NCBI RefSeq assembly: GCF_003429565.1
Contig: NZ_QUAK01000027.1
Coordinates: 23,433 to 87,432 of the forward strand
Source: Streptomyces triticagri
Lineage (GTDB): Bacteria; Actinomycetota; Actinomycetes; Streptomycetales; Streptomycetaceae
Direction of reading: 5' to 3'
DNA length: 64,000 bases
A program made the position numbers and the translations under genes. Below the pieces are notes generated by a model. That model saw only the letters and a program-made list of their open reading frames with translations, had not been told where the DNA came from and searched no databases. How positions within the stretch are numbered: position 1 is the first letter of the stretch; each line of letters starts with the position of its first letter. Positions 9,553 through 18,081 of this stretch are shown piece by piece.

Positions 9553-10884
9553 TCAGCCCACGGCCTTGTCGATGCGCTCGGCGGTGGTCTCCCACGCCTT
9601 CTTGCGCGCCGTGCCCTGCTGTTCGATCAGCGTCAGACCCTGCGAGAAGGTGTCCTTGATCGTGCCGTCCTTGCGGCCGAGCACCTGCTTGTCCGGGATC
9701 TCCTTGGCGGCGTCACCGAAGATCCGGCCGATCGGTGCGTCGCTGAAGTACTCGGAGGTGACCTTCTTGACCTCGGGGCTGTCCAGGGCCGTCTTCGAGG
9801 ACGGCACACTGCCCTGCTTCTCGAAGATGTGCGCCTGCTGCTCCGGCGCGGTGAGCCAGGCGACCAGCTTCTTGGCCTCCTCCTTCACCGGGCTGTTCTC
9901 CACCACACCCAGGAAGGAACCGCCCCAGTTGGCACCCTGCGGGGCCTTCGCGACATCCCATTTGCCGGTGTTCTTCTCGCCCGCCTTCTCGCTGATGTGG
10001 CCGAGCATCCAGGCCGGGCAGACGGCGGTGGCGAAGGTGCCGTTCGCGAGACCGGGGTCCCAACCCGGCTGGAACTGGCGGAGCTTGGCCGTCAGACCGT
10101 CCTCGGCGGCGTCCGCAGCCAGGTTCCAGGCCTGCTTCACGGCCGGGTTCCTGTCGTAGATCAACTCGCCCTTCTCGTCGTAGAACTGCTGCTCGTGCCC
10201 GTAGACCATGGCGTTGAACAGGCCGCTGGACGCATCCATGTACGCGACCTTCCCGGCGCCCTTGTCGCCCTTGCCCTTGAAGTCCTTCTTGAAGGTGCGG
10301 CCGACCTCCACGTACTTCTTCCAGTCGCCCGCCCACAGCTCGGCGACCTTCTCGCGGTCGGTGGGCAGCCCTGCCTGCTCGAAGTAGTCCTTGCGGTAGC
10401 AGACCGCCATCGGGCCGATGTCCGTGCCGAGGCCGAGCACCTTGCCGTCCCCGGTGGTGATCTGGGACTGCTTCCAGGGCAGGAAGTGGTCGGTGTTCTT
10501 CACGTCCTTGAAGTCGGCGAACTTCGCGGCCTGGGTGTCGGTCATCTCCTTGGCGCGCAGGATCTCGATGCCCTGGATGTCCTTGAGGCCCTTGCCGCCG
10601 GCCAGGCGGGTCTGCAGCGCGGTGTAGTACGTCTGCTCGTCGCCGGCTATCTCGGCCTTGATGTCGACCTCGGGGTTCTCCTTCTCGTACTGCTCGATCA
10701 GGCCCGTCTCCTCGAAGCCCATCACACCGAACAGGCCCATGGTGATGGTGACTTTGCCGTCCTTCTTCCCGCCGCCCGTCGAGGCGCTGTCGGAGCCCCC
10801 GCAGCCGACGACGAGCGCGAGGGCGCCCACGGCCGCGACGACCGCCGACGCTCTGGTGCGCAACGACCTTTGAACAGGTGCCAT
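9553..10884 (-). CDS. Sugar ABC transporter substrate-binding lipoprotein, CebE-like
   Basis: 443 residues from ATG 10884, preceded by GGGAGGA. A type II signal peptide with lipobox VVGC places the lipidated cysteine at residue 28, so the protein is anchored on the outer face of the membrane. The rest has the shape of extracellular binding proteins of carbohydrate transporters (family 1), including a Trp-rich stretch near the C-terminal domain (WKKYVEVGRTF, WDPGLANGTFATAVCPAWML) that often lines the sugar site. First gene of the operon with two permeases and a GH1 glucosidase. A longer reading frame upstream runs through the operators and is not used. Exact sugar is inferred. Confidence 0.87.
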   Translation of the reverse strand: MAPVQRSLRTRASAVVAAVGALALVVGCGGSDSASTGGGKKDGKVTITMGLFGVMGFEETGLIEQYEKENPEVDIKAEIAGDEQTYYTALQTRLAGGKGLKDIQGIEILRAKEMTDTQAAKFADFKDVKNTDHFLPWKQSQITTGDGKVLGLGTDIGPMAVCYRKDYFEQAGLPTDREKVAELWAGDWKKYVEVGRTFKKDFKGKGDKGAGKVAYMDASSGLFNAMVYGHEQQFYDEKGELIYDRNPAVKQAWNLAADAAEDGLTAKLRQFQPGWDPGLANGTFATAVCPAWMLGHISEKAGEKNTGKWDVAKAPQGANWGGSFLGVVENSPVKEEAKKLVAWLTAPEQQAHIFEKQGSVPSSKTALDSPEVKKVTSEYFSDAPIGRIFGDAAKEIPDKQVLGRKDGTIKDTFSQGLTLIEQQGTARKKAWETTAERIDKAVG

Positions 10885-10940
10885 ATCTGTGGTTCCTCCC
10901 AGCGACGGCGCTGACGCACCGGAGTGACGCGGTCTCGAGG

Positions 10941-10993
10941 GCGTTGGGAACGTTCCCAACGCGAGGTGGGAACGTTCCCACCGGCGATGGGAA
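10941..10993. promoter_or_regulatory. Two palindromic LacI operators, with a third half-site, between the sugar operon and its regulator
   Basis: Site 1 (10941-10962) is a perfect 22-base palindrome with core TGGGAACGTTCCCA; site 2 (10965-10982) is a perfect 18-base palindrome with the same core. Their centres are 22 bp apart, two helical turns, so two dimers would sit on the same face of the DNA. A lone TGGGAA at 10988-10993 repeats the phase 21 bases on. The core differs from the published CebR/CelR box TGGGAGCGCTCCCA by one base per half-site. The 310-base interval 10885-11194 should hold both divergent promoters; I could not fix -35/-10 boxes. Confidence 0.85.
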
Positions 10994-11194
10994 GACTCGT
11001 GCCAACTCATGTGCTGTGTCAATCACTTGAACGCGACTTCTTGCGGCGGCGGCCGTTCCGCATTCGTCCCGGCCGCCCACGGGGCTGCTGGGACCGGCGG
11101 CACGTCTGCCATGATTGCCGCTGGTCACGTCACACACGCGTCCCCGGCCGCAGCGGCGGGCACGGGGCGTGGCGGTAGCCAGGGGGAGGAGCAC

Positions 11195-12232
11195 ATGGCT
11201 GGGAACGGCCGTCCTACGATCAAGACAGTCGCGGCCCGCGCGGGGGTGGGCCGGACGACGGTCTCGCGCGTCATCAACGGCTCGGAGCTGGTGAGCTCGG
11301 ACGCCCGCGACCGGGTCCTCGCGGCCATCGAGGAGCTGCAGTACGTCCCGAACTCGGTGGCCCGCGGCCTGGTCACCAACCGCACCAACGCGGTGGCCCT
11401 GGTCATCCCCGAGTCGGAGAGCCGGCTCGGCTCCGAGCCCTTCTTCGCCGCGTTGATCCGCGGAGTGAGCGGCGCACTCGCCGCGACCGGCACCCAGCTC
11501 CAACTCATGCTGGTACGGGACCAGTCGGAGCGCGACCAGCTCACCGCATCCCTGCAGACCCGCCGGGTCGACGGCGTCCTGCTGGTCTCCGTCCACGCAC
11601 ACGACCGGCTGCCGGGGCAGCTCGACGAGATGGGCCTGCCCACGGTCCTCGCCGGGCGGCGCGACGCGCAGGAACACCTCGGCTACGTCGACTCGGACAA
11701 CTCGGGCGGCGCGACCCAGGCCGTCGGTCACCTCCTCGAGCGGGGCAGGCGCCGCATCGCCACGATCACCGGCGCGCTCGACATGGACGTCGGCTGCAGC
11801 CGCCTGGCCGGCTGGCGCACCGCGCACCGCGCGGCGGGCGTACCGGCCGACGAATCCCTGATCGAGGCCGGCGACTTCACCGAGGAGGGCGGCCAACAGG
11901 CGATGCGTTCGCTTCTTGAACGCTCACCGGACCTGGACGCGGTCTTCGCCGCATCCGACCTGATGGCGGTGGGCGCCCTCGCCGAACTGCGCCGCCAGGG
12001 CCGCGGCGTCCCCTCGGACGTCGCGGTGGTCGGCTTCGAGGACTCCGTCCTGGCCCGCCACACCAACCCACCCCTGACCACGGTCCGCCAGCCGGTCGAG
12101 GAACTGGGCCGCACGATGGCGCGGATCCTCCTCCAGGAGATTTCCGCCCGCACCGCGTCCCCGGCCACGGAGCCGGCCTCACATCAACAACTCACGCTGC
12201 CGACGGAGCTGGTCGTACGCGAGTCGACATAG
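11195..12232 (+). CDS. LacI-family repressor of the adjacent sugar operon, CebR-like
   Basis: 345 residues from ATG 11195, which has GGGGGAGGA nine bases upstream. The N-terminal DNA-reading domain is TIKTVAARAGVGRTTVSRVING with the hinge helix SVARGL; the rest is a periplasmic-binding-protein-like sensor ending in VVGFEDSVLARHTNPPLTTVRQP, the usual LacI effector-domain finish. It is divergent from the sugar operon and two matching palindromes lie between them, so it most likely represses both transcripts and lets go on binding a beta-glucoside sugar. The effector is inferred from gene context. Confidence 0.9.
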   Translation: MAGNGRPTIKTVAARAGVGRTTVSRVINGSELVSSDARDRVLAAIEELQYVPNSVARGLVTNRTNAVALVIPESESRLGSEPFFAALIRGVSGALAATGTQLQLMLVRDQSERDQLTASLQTRRVDGVLLVSVHAHDRLPGQLDEMGLPTVLAGRRDAQEHLGYVDSDNSGGATQAVGHLLERGRRRIATITGALDMDVGCSRLAGWRTAHRAAGVPADESLIEAGDFTEEGGQQAMRSLLERSPDLDAVFAASDLMAVGALAELRRQGRGVPSDVAVVGFEDSVLARHTNPPLTTVRQPVEELGRTMARILLQEISARTASPATEPASHQQLTLPTELVVREST

Positions 12233-12245
12233 CGCTTGTCGCATC

Positions 12246-12267
12246 CCGGGCACCGACGGCCGCCCGG
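12246..12267. terminator. Possible bidirectional terminator between convergent genes
   Basis: CCGGGC (12246-12251) and GCCCGG (12262-12267) form a short GC stem with a 10-base loop in the 81-base gap between the convergent LacI and hydrolase genes. The stem is short and lacks a T-run. Confidence 0.35.
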
Positions 12268-12313
12268 ACAAGCGGATGACTGAGCGGCGTGATCCCGGCC
12301 ATCGAGAGCATTA

Positions 12314-13261
12314 TCACCAGGCGGAGGGGGAGGCCTCGTGTGTCGGTGATGAGTCGATCGTGGTCATGAAGTCGAGTATGCGGCGGTTGATCACTTCTGC
12401 GTGGTCGATCTGCGGGCCGTGGCCGGTGCCGGAGATGATCTCGGCGCGGGCGCCCGGTACCAGGCGGGGTACGCGCTCCGCTTGCCGGTGTGGGTGCAGC
12501 AGGAGGCTCCGCTTGCCGAGTACCAGGTACAACGGTGTGCGCACGGTGGACAGTTCGTCGTCGGACAGCGGCCGGGGCGCCGGGCGGCGGATCCGGTAGG
12601 CGCGGACCGCGGTCCTGGTCATCGTGCGCAACTCCGGTACGACGAGGGCCGGTTGCTCCAGCCAGGCCGCCAGGCGCGGGCGCAGGGGCTTCGGTGCGAA
12701 CGTCGCGAAGAGGCTGACGAAGAGCCAGACGAAGAAGCGGGGACCCACCTTCTCCAGGCCGCCGGGATCGAGGAGCGTGACCGAGGCGAGGCGGTGCGAG
12801 CTGCGGTGGGCCTGGTTCAGGGCCAGCCAGCCGCCGTAGGACGACCCCACGAGGTGGACTCGGTCGAGAGCGAGCTCGGCGAGCGCCTCGTCGAGCCACT
12901 GGGCGGCGTGTTCGGGCCGGTGCAGGGCGGCGGTGTGGACGCTGCGGCCCGGGTCGCCAGGGGTGTCCAGGGCGTAGACGGGGCGATCGGCGCTGAGGTC
13001 GGGGGTGTTCGGGTACCACATGGCGGAGCAGGAGCCCGCTCCGTGGATCAGTACGACGGGGGTGCGGGACGCGGCCGCCGAGTCGGTGGGGCCGTAGCGG
13101 TACACGTGCGTGGCCCCGAAGGAGGTCTCCACGTCGCGTTCCTCGAGTGCTGGTGCGCCCAAGGCGTGGACCGCGTCGCAGGCGGCGAAGTAGCGCTCAC
13201 GCCAGGCGTCGCTCACATAGCGGCCGACCTCGGCCTGTGGACGGGCAGGGGTCTTGGGCAT
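12314..13261 (-). CDS. Alpha/beta hydrolase
   Basis: 315 residues from ATG 13261 (CGGAG upstream). Fold landmarks: VVLIHGAGSCSAMWYPN for the oxyanion hole, VHLVGSSYGGWLALNQ for the nucleophilic serine elbow, a later acid position, and GTGHGPQIDHAEVIN for the catalytic histidine. No signal peptide, so cytosolic. A longer frame upstream (to 13465) runs across the operators and the TetR gene start and is rejected. It is transcribed divergently from a TetR regulator with shared inverted repeats, so the substrate, or something structurally similar, is probably the TetR ligand. Substrate unknown. Confidence 0.85.
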   Translation of the reverse strand: MPKTPARPQAEVGRYVSDAWRERYFAACDAVHALGAPALEERDVETSFGATHVYRYGPTDSAAASRTPVVLIHGAGSCSAMWYPNTPDLSADRPVYALDTPGDPGRSVHTAALHRPEHAAQWLDEALAELALDRVHLVGSSYGGWLALNQAHRSSHRLASVTLLDPGGLEKVGPRFFVWLFVSLFATFAPKPLRPRLAAWLEQPALVVPELRTMTRTAVRAYRIRRPAPRPLSDDELSTVRTPLYLVLGKRSLLLHPHRQAERVPRLVPGARAEIISGTGHGPQIDHAEVINRRILDFMTTIDSSPTHEASPSAW

Positions 13262-13289
13262 GGTCAACTCCGAAGCGGGTCGATTTCGT

Positions 13290-13327
13290 GGTACGAACGT
13301 ACCATGATGATGGTACGGCTGTACCAT
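13290..13327. promoter_or_regulatory. Overlapping inverted repeats (GTACCAT family), likely TetR operators
   Basis: Four half-sites in a row form three overlapping inverted repeats: GGTACG-aa-CGTACC (13290-13303), GTACCAT-gatg-ATGGTAC (13299-13316) and ATGGTAC-ggct-GTACCAT (13310-13327). They fill the interval between the hydrolase start (13261) and the TetR start (13382), so a bound regulator would block both promoters. Confidence 0.8.
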
Positions 13328-13381
13328 CCAGGTGGCCGACGGGGGCCGTACCAGCGACGACGGAGAGTGGAGGGGCAGTCG

Positions 13382-14029
13382 GTGCCGAAGCGAGTGGATC
13401 ACGGGGAACGGCGTGGCGAGATCGCCGAGGCGCTCGTCCGGGTGGCCGGACGGCGCGGGCTGCATGCCGTGGGGATGCGTGATGTGGCTGCCGAGGCAGG
13501 GGTGTCACTGCGCCTGGTGCAGTACTACTTCGAGACGAAGGAGAAGCTGCTGCTCTTCGGTCTCGAGTATCTGGCGGAGAGGTTCGGGGAGCGGGTCGCC
13601 GCCCGCGTCCGCGCCGCCGGACCGAGTCCGGGGCCGCGTGCGACGGTCGAGGCGCTGCTGATGGCGGCGCTGCCGGTCGACGAGGAGAGCCGCACGTTCC
13701 ACCTCCTCTACACCTCGTACGCCGTCCTGTCCGTGCACGACCGAACCCTGGCGGCCCAGCCCTTCATCAGGAATCCCGACGCCGCCGAAGAGGTCGTGAG
13801 CGAACTGCTCCGGCGGGCGCACGAGTCGGATCGGCTCGCATCCGGCCTGGATCCGCGGTTGGAGGCGGCCGGTCTGCTGGCCATGTCCGCGGGGCTCGGC
13901 ACCAGCATCCTCGTCGGCCAGCGCACTCCGGAGTCGGCGGCCGAGGTACTCACCCATCACCTGGACCGGATCTTCGGCGCCCGCGACGGCGATACGTGTG
14001 CGCACGACACGTCTGCGCACGACGCCTGA
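13382..14029 (+). CDS. TetR-family regulator divergent from the alpha/beta hydrolase
   Basis: 215 residues from GTG 13382, which has GGAGGGG seven bases upstream. The helix-turn-helix is VGMRDVAAEAGVSLRLVQYYFETKEKLLLFGLEYL, the standard TetR layout (xxVAxxAGVSxxxxxYYFxxKExLL), followed by an all-helical ligand-binding domain. The C-terminal tail has a small repeat (DTCAHDTSAHDA). It very likely binds the overlapping GTACCAT repeats just upstream, repressing itself and the hydrolase. Ligand unknown. Confidence 0.88.
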   Translation: MPKRVDHGERRGEIAEALVRVAGRRGLHAVGMRDVAAEAGVSLRLVQYYFETKEKLLLFGLEYLAERFGERVAARVRAAGPSPGPRATVEALLMAALPVDEESRTFHLLYTSYAVLSVHDRTLAAQPFIRNPDAAEEVVSELLRRAHESDRLASGLDPRLEAAGLLAMSAGLGTSILVGQRTPESAAEVLTHHLDRIFGARDGDTCAHDTSAHDA

Positions 14030-14120
14030 CCGTGCGCCTCGGGCTCGCCGTCCACCGCTGCCCGCGAACGCGTGTGGGTGCGCGAGGCGGACCTCGCGCA
14101 CCCACTCACCGTCGTTCGTC

Positions 14121-14155
14121 CCGAACTCGCCGATCAGCGATCCGAACTCGCCGAT
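14121..14155. repeat. Two-copy 14-base direct repeat in a convergent gap
   Basis: CCGAACTCGCCGAT occurs at 14121-14134 and 14142-14155, period 21, in the non-coding interval between the TetR stop (14029) and the GAPDH stop (14198). No hairpin or gene was seen there and no function is claimed. Confidence 0.5.
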
Positions 14156-14197
14156 GTGCACGACGGACCGGCGGTCGACGGGCAGTCACTCGGGCGG

Positions 14198-15646
14198 TCA
14201 GACCGCCGGCGAAGGGAACGTCGGGTACTCGACGCCCGAGACGTGCTGGACGACTCGGATGACCTGGCAGGAGTAGCCGAACTCGTTGTCGTACCAGAGG
14301 TAGAGGATGGCGTTGTCGCCGTCGACCTTGGTCGGGCCCGCGTCGATGATCGAGGCGTGCCGGGAGCCGATGAAGTCGCTGGAGACGGCGTCCGGGGCGG
14401 TGGTGAAGTCGATCTGGCGCTTCAGGGGAGAGGTGAGGGAGACCTCGCGGAGGTGCTCGAGGACCTCGTCGCGGGTGGTCTCGCGGCCGAGCTGCAGGCT
14501 CAGGATGGCGATGGAGACGTCCGGGACGGGGACGCGGATCGAGCTGCCGGTGATGGTCGCGTTCAGGTCCGGCAGTGCCTTCGCGACGGCCGAGGCGGCG
14601 CCGGTCTCGGTGATGACCATGTTGAGCGGCGCGGAGCGGCCGCGGCGGTCGGCCTTGTGGTAATTGTCCAGCAGGTTCTGGTCGTTGGTGAACGAGTGGA
14701 TGGTCTCCACATGGCCGCGCTCGACGCCGTACTCGTCCGCCATCGCCTTCAGCGGCGGCACGATCGCGTTGGTGGTGCAGGAGGCGCAGGAGATGATCTG
14801 CTCGTCCGGCTTGATCATGTCGTGGTTCACGCCGTGCACGATGTTCGGCACGTCGCCCTTGCCGGGAGCCGTCAGGACGACCTTGTCGACGCCGGGGCGC
14901 AGGTGCTGGGAGAGGCCCTCGCGGTCGCGCCAGCGGCCGGTGTTGTCGATGAGGATGGCGTCCTTGATGCCGTACGCCGTGTAGTCGACCTCCGAGGGGT
15001 CGTCGGCGTAGATCATCTGGATCTCGTTGCCGTTCGCGACGATCCGGCCGTGCTCCTCGTCGACCGTGATCGTGCCCTGGAACTGGCCGTGGATCGAGTC
15101 GCGGCGCAGCAGCGAGGCGCGCTTGATGATGTCCTGGGCGCCGCCCTTGCGGACGACGATGGCGCGCAGGCGCAGGCCGTTGCCCGAGCCGGCCTTCTCG
15201 ATCAGCAGGCGGGCGAGCAGACGGCCGATGCGACCGAAGCCGTAGAGGACGACGTCCCGGCCCTCGCCGCGGCACTCGATCTTGTTCGCACCGGTGGCGC
15301 CCGCGACCGCCTCGGCGGTGAACGCCTCGACGGACAGGCCGCGGTCGTCGCTGCGGTGCAGCGCGGCGAGCATGCCGATGTCGATCTGGGACGGGCCGAG
15401 GTCGAGCGTCGTCAGGGCCTGCAGAAACGGCAGCGTCTCGGTGACCGACAACTCCTCGCCGGCGATCTGCCGGGCGAAGCGGTGGGTCTTGAGGATGCTG
15501 ACGACCGACTTGTTCACCAGGGAACGGCTGTGCAGGAGGACGGTGACGTCCTGCTCGCGGTGCAGCTTCCCGATGATCGGGATCATCGACTCCGCGATCT
15601 CCTCGCGGTGCTTCCAGTTGGTGAACGAGTCCTCGTTGACAGTCAC
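14198..15646 (-). CDS. gap: Glyceraldehyde-3-phosphate dehydrogenase, long form with N-terminal extension
   Basis: 482 residues from GTG 15646 (AAGG upstream), against about 335 for a classical GAPDH. The first 130 or so residues are a helical extension found in a separate long-form clade. The NAD(P) site is VVLYGFGRIGRLLARLL near residue 135 and the catalytic cysteine is in ISCASCTTNAIVPPLK near residue 285; the C-terminal YLWYDNEFGYSCQVIRV is the usual ending. It interconverts glyceraldehyde-3-phosphate and 1,3-bisphosphoglycerate. Which direction or cofactor the long form prefers cannot be read here. It lies downstream of lutABC on the same strand, separated by 132 bases, and may have its own promoter. 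Confidence 0.9.
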   Translation of the reverse strand: MTVNEDSFTNWKHREEIAESMIPIIGKLHREQDVTVLLHSRSLVNKSVVSILKTHRFARQIAGEELSVTETLPFLQALTTLDLGPSQIDIGMLAALHRSDDRGLSVEAFTAEAVAGATGANKIECRGEGRDVVLYGFGRIGRLLARLLIEKAGSGNGLRLRAIVVRKGGAQDIIKRASLLRRDSIHGQFQGTITVDEEHGRIVANGNEIQMIYADDPSEVDYTAYGIKDAILIDNTGRWRDREGLSQHLRPGVDKVVLTAPGKGDVPNIVHGVNHDMIKPDEQIISCASCTTNAIVPPLKAMADEYGVERGHVETIHSFTNDQNLLDNYHKADRRGRSAPLNMVITETGAASAVAKALPDLNATITGSSIRVPVPDVSIAILSLQLGRETTRDEVLEHLREVSLTSPLKRQIDFTTAPDAVSSDFIGSRHASIIDAGPTKVDGDNAILYLWYDNEFGYSCQVIRVVQHVSGVEYPTFPSPAV

Positions 15647-15778
15647 AGTCGGCCTTCATCTTTCGAGCTGGAGGGTGCTCATATGCTAACCCGCTCGAAC
15701 TTCTGATCGTTCAGGGGTCTGCTGCAGGGGTCTGCTCCAGGTGTCTGCGCGGGCTGGGGGGGCGAGCGGCCGGACTGG

Positions 15779-16426
15779 TCACGCGTCCGTGCGGATCACC
15801 ACGTCCAGGGTGCGCGGCCCGTGCACGCCCTCCACCCGCTCCAGTTCGATGTCGGAGGTGGCCGACGGGCCGCTGATCAAGGTCGTCGGACGTTCCGGTA
15901 CGAGACGGGCCAGCGCCTCCGGCACTCCCACCTCGACCGAGGAGAGGTCGACCACACAGACATGCAGATCGGGTACCAGGGACAGGGCGCGGCGGCCCTG
16001 GTCGGGCGACCCGTCGAGGAAGATCGTGCCGGTCTCGGCGCAGGCCACCGCCGAGGCTGTGACCACCCCGTCCAGGGCGTCGAGCCGCGGAGCCGGTACG
16101 TCCGCGGAGTCCACCTGCACCGTGCCGCCGTCGAACGCGGCCAGCCAGGAACGATCGAGCCCGGCCGGCACCCCGACCGTGCGCACCCTGCGCTCGGCGA
16201 GCACCCCGGCGATCGTCTCGGCCGTGGTGTCCGCCGTGCACGGGTGCACCTGCGCCTTGTAGTCGACGAGCCGGTCGGTGAGCAGCTCGAGGCGCTGCTT
16301 GTCGGGCAGCGTGCGGCTGGTGCGGTAGCTCCGGTCCACCGTGGTGTCCGGCTTCGGGGCGAGGGTGAGCGCGTCCCGGATCCGGCCGAGGACCGCCTCG
16401 CGCGCACTGCCAGGGGTGACTGTCAT
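15779..16426 (-). CDS. lutC: Lactate utilization protein C (LUD domain)
   Basis: 215 residues, one LUD domain: it starts with REAVLGRIRDAL and ends with the glycine-rich TTLISGPSATSDIELERVEGVHGPRTLDVVI, which is characteristic of LutC/YkgG. It forms the LutABC complex that oxidises L-lactate to pyruvate with iron-sulfur partners. The start ATG 16426 overlaps the lutB stop by four bases (ATGA), so translation is coupled. It is the last gene of the operon. Confidence 0.9.
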   Translation of the reverse strand: MTVTPGSAREAVLGRIRDALTLAPKPDTTVDRSYRTSRTLPDKQRLELLTDRLVDYKAQVHPCTADTTAETIAGVLAERRVRTVGVPAGLDRSWLAAFDGGTVQVDSADVPAPRLDALDGVVTASAVACAETGTIFLDGSPDQGRRALSLVPDLHVCVVDLSSVEVGVPEALARLVPERPTTLISGPSATSDIELERVEGVHGPRTLDVVIRTDA

Positions 16427-18081
16427 CGCTGCTCCTCCTCGGAGTCGGAGCCGGAGCCGGAGTCGGGGCGGGAGCCGGGGCCGGAGTCGGCGTCGGTTCC
16501 GGAGTCGGCGGAGTGGGTGCCAGGGCCGTGATCGGCGCTCTCGCGGGACGTGCCCGGGCCACCGTCCGGAACCCCTTCCTCCGCGGCCCGCCGCAGCTCC
16601 GCCGCCCCCTCCGCGGAAGCGAGCCAGGAACGGAACGTCTGCTTCGGCGGCGCCGGAGTGTCCCGGCTCCCGCTCCAGCCGCTGAACGGCGGCGGCAGAT
16701 GGGAGATCTTCCGGTCACGCCCGGCAACCACCCGCCCCAGAGCGGCCGTTCGCTGCGCGCTCGTGTAGAGCTTCGGCCGGGACATCACCGCTCCCGCCGC
16801 CTTCATGGCCAGCTTCTCCGCGCTCCGGCCCGACTCCTCCGTGTGCTGATGGCGCAGCTCGACAAGGAGCGACGGGATGTCGATCTTCACGGGGCAGGCG
16901 TCGAAGCAGGCCCCGCAGAGGCTGGAGGCGTACGGCAGCGAGCTGTTGGGGTCGTCCTTCGCCTCGTGCATACCGGCCAGCTGCGGAGTGAGCACGGCGC
17001 CGATGGGACCCGGGTACGTCGACCCGTACGCATGCCCGCCGGCCCGCTCGTACACCGGGCAGACGTTCAGACAGGCCGAGCAGCGGATGCAGTTGAGGGC
17101 CTCGCGGCCGACCGAGTCGGCGAGCGCGGCGGTGCGGCCGTTGTCGAGCAGCACCAGATGGAAGTCCTGCGGTCCGTCGCCCGGCGTGACCCCGGTCCAC
17201 AGCGAGGTGTACGGGTTCATCCGCTCGCCGGTCGAGGAGCGGGGGAGCAGCTGGAAGAAGACCTCGAGGTCGCTGTAGCGCGGCAGCACCTTCTCGATGC
17301 CCATGACGGTGATCAGGGTGTCGGGCAGGGTGAGGCACATCCGCCCGTTGCCCTCCGACTCGACGACCGAGAGCGTGCCGGTCTCGGCGATGCCGAAGTT
17401 GGCGCCGGAGACCGCGACCTTGGTGGTCATGAACTTCTCGCGCAGATAGGCGCGGGCCGCCGCGGCCAGATGCGCCGGCACGGAGTCCAGGCCCGGGTCG
17501 ACGCCGGGGATGCCCTTGAGGAAGATCTGCCGGATCTCGTCGCGGTTGCGGTGGATCGCCGGGACCAGGATGTGCGAGGGCTTGTCGTGCGCCAACTGCA
17601 CGATCAGCTCGGCCAGATCGGTCTCGTGGGCCTTGATGCCCCGCTCCTCCAGATGTTCGTTGAGCCCGATCTCCTGGGTGGCCATCGACTTGACCTTGAT
17701 GACCTCCCGACTGCCGGTGGCCTCCACCAGGCGGGTCACGATCGCGTTGGCCTCCACCGCGTCCCGCGCCCAGTGCACGGTGCCGCCGGCCGCGGTGACC
17801 TTCTCCTCCAGCTGTTCGAGGAGTTCCGGCAGCCGGTTCATGGTGTCGGTCTTGATCGCGGAGCCCGCTGCCCTGAGCTCCTCCCAGTCGGGCAACTCCC
17901 CGGTCACGGCGAGGCGTTTGGCGCGGATCGTGTGGGTGGCCTTGTGCAGATTGCCGCGCAGCTGCGCATTCTGCAGATCGGTGTGGGCGGCCTCGGGGAA
18001 CTTCTTGTCGCCGCGCAGATTGCCCTCGCCGTACGGGGCGCGGGGCGGCGCGGCGGGCATGCCGAGGAATGTACTGCTCAT
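16423..18081 (-). CDS. lutB: Lactate utilization protein B, iron-sulfur protein with acidic low-complexity tail
   Basis: 552 residues. An N-terminal LUD-like region (including AETGTLSVVESEGNGRMCLTLPD) precedes two [4Fe-4S] motifs, CIRCSACLNVCPVYE near residue 340 and CGACFDACPVKID near residue 395. Together with LutA and LutC it carries electrons from lactate to the respiratory chain. The last 45 residues are unusual: a Ser/Gly/Asp/Glu/Pro-rich stretch (such as DSGSGSDSEEEQR) coded by near-repeats of CCGGAG/TCGGAG, absent from the LutB proteins I know. Start ATG 18081 overlaps the lutA stop (ATGA). Confidence 0.9.
   Translation of the reverse strand: MSSTFLGMPAAPPRAPYGEGNLRGDKKFPEAAHTDLQNAQLRGNLHKATHTIRAKRLAVTGELPDWEELRAAGSAIKTDTMNRLPELLEQLEEKVTAAGGTVHWARDAVEANAIVTRLVEATGSREVIKVKSMATQEIGLNEHLEERGIKAHETDLAELIVQLAHDKPSHILVPAIHRNRDEIRQIFLKGIPGVDPGLDSVPAHLAAAARAYLREKFMTTKVAVSGANFGIAETGTLSVVESEGNGRMCLTLPDTLITVMGIEKVLPRYSDLEVFFQLLPRSSTGERMNPYTSLWTGVTPGDGPQDFHLVLLDNGRTAALADSVGREALNCIRCSACLNVCPVYERAGGHAYGSTYPGPIGAVLTPQLAGMHEAKDDPNSSLPYASSLCGACFDACPVKIDIPSLLVELRHQHTEESGRSAEKLAMKAAGAVMSRPKLYTSAQRTAALGRVVAGRDRKISHLPPPFSGWSGSRDTPAPPKQTFRSWLASAEGAAELRRAAEEGVPDGGPGTSRESADHGPGTHSADSGTDADSGPGSRPDSGSGSDSEEEQR

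Noticed and set aside
14191..14208. GGCGGTC-a-GACCGCC as a GAPDH terminator
   Set aside because: The loop would be one base and the repeat overlaps the stop codon region, so it cannot form a normal hairpin.
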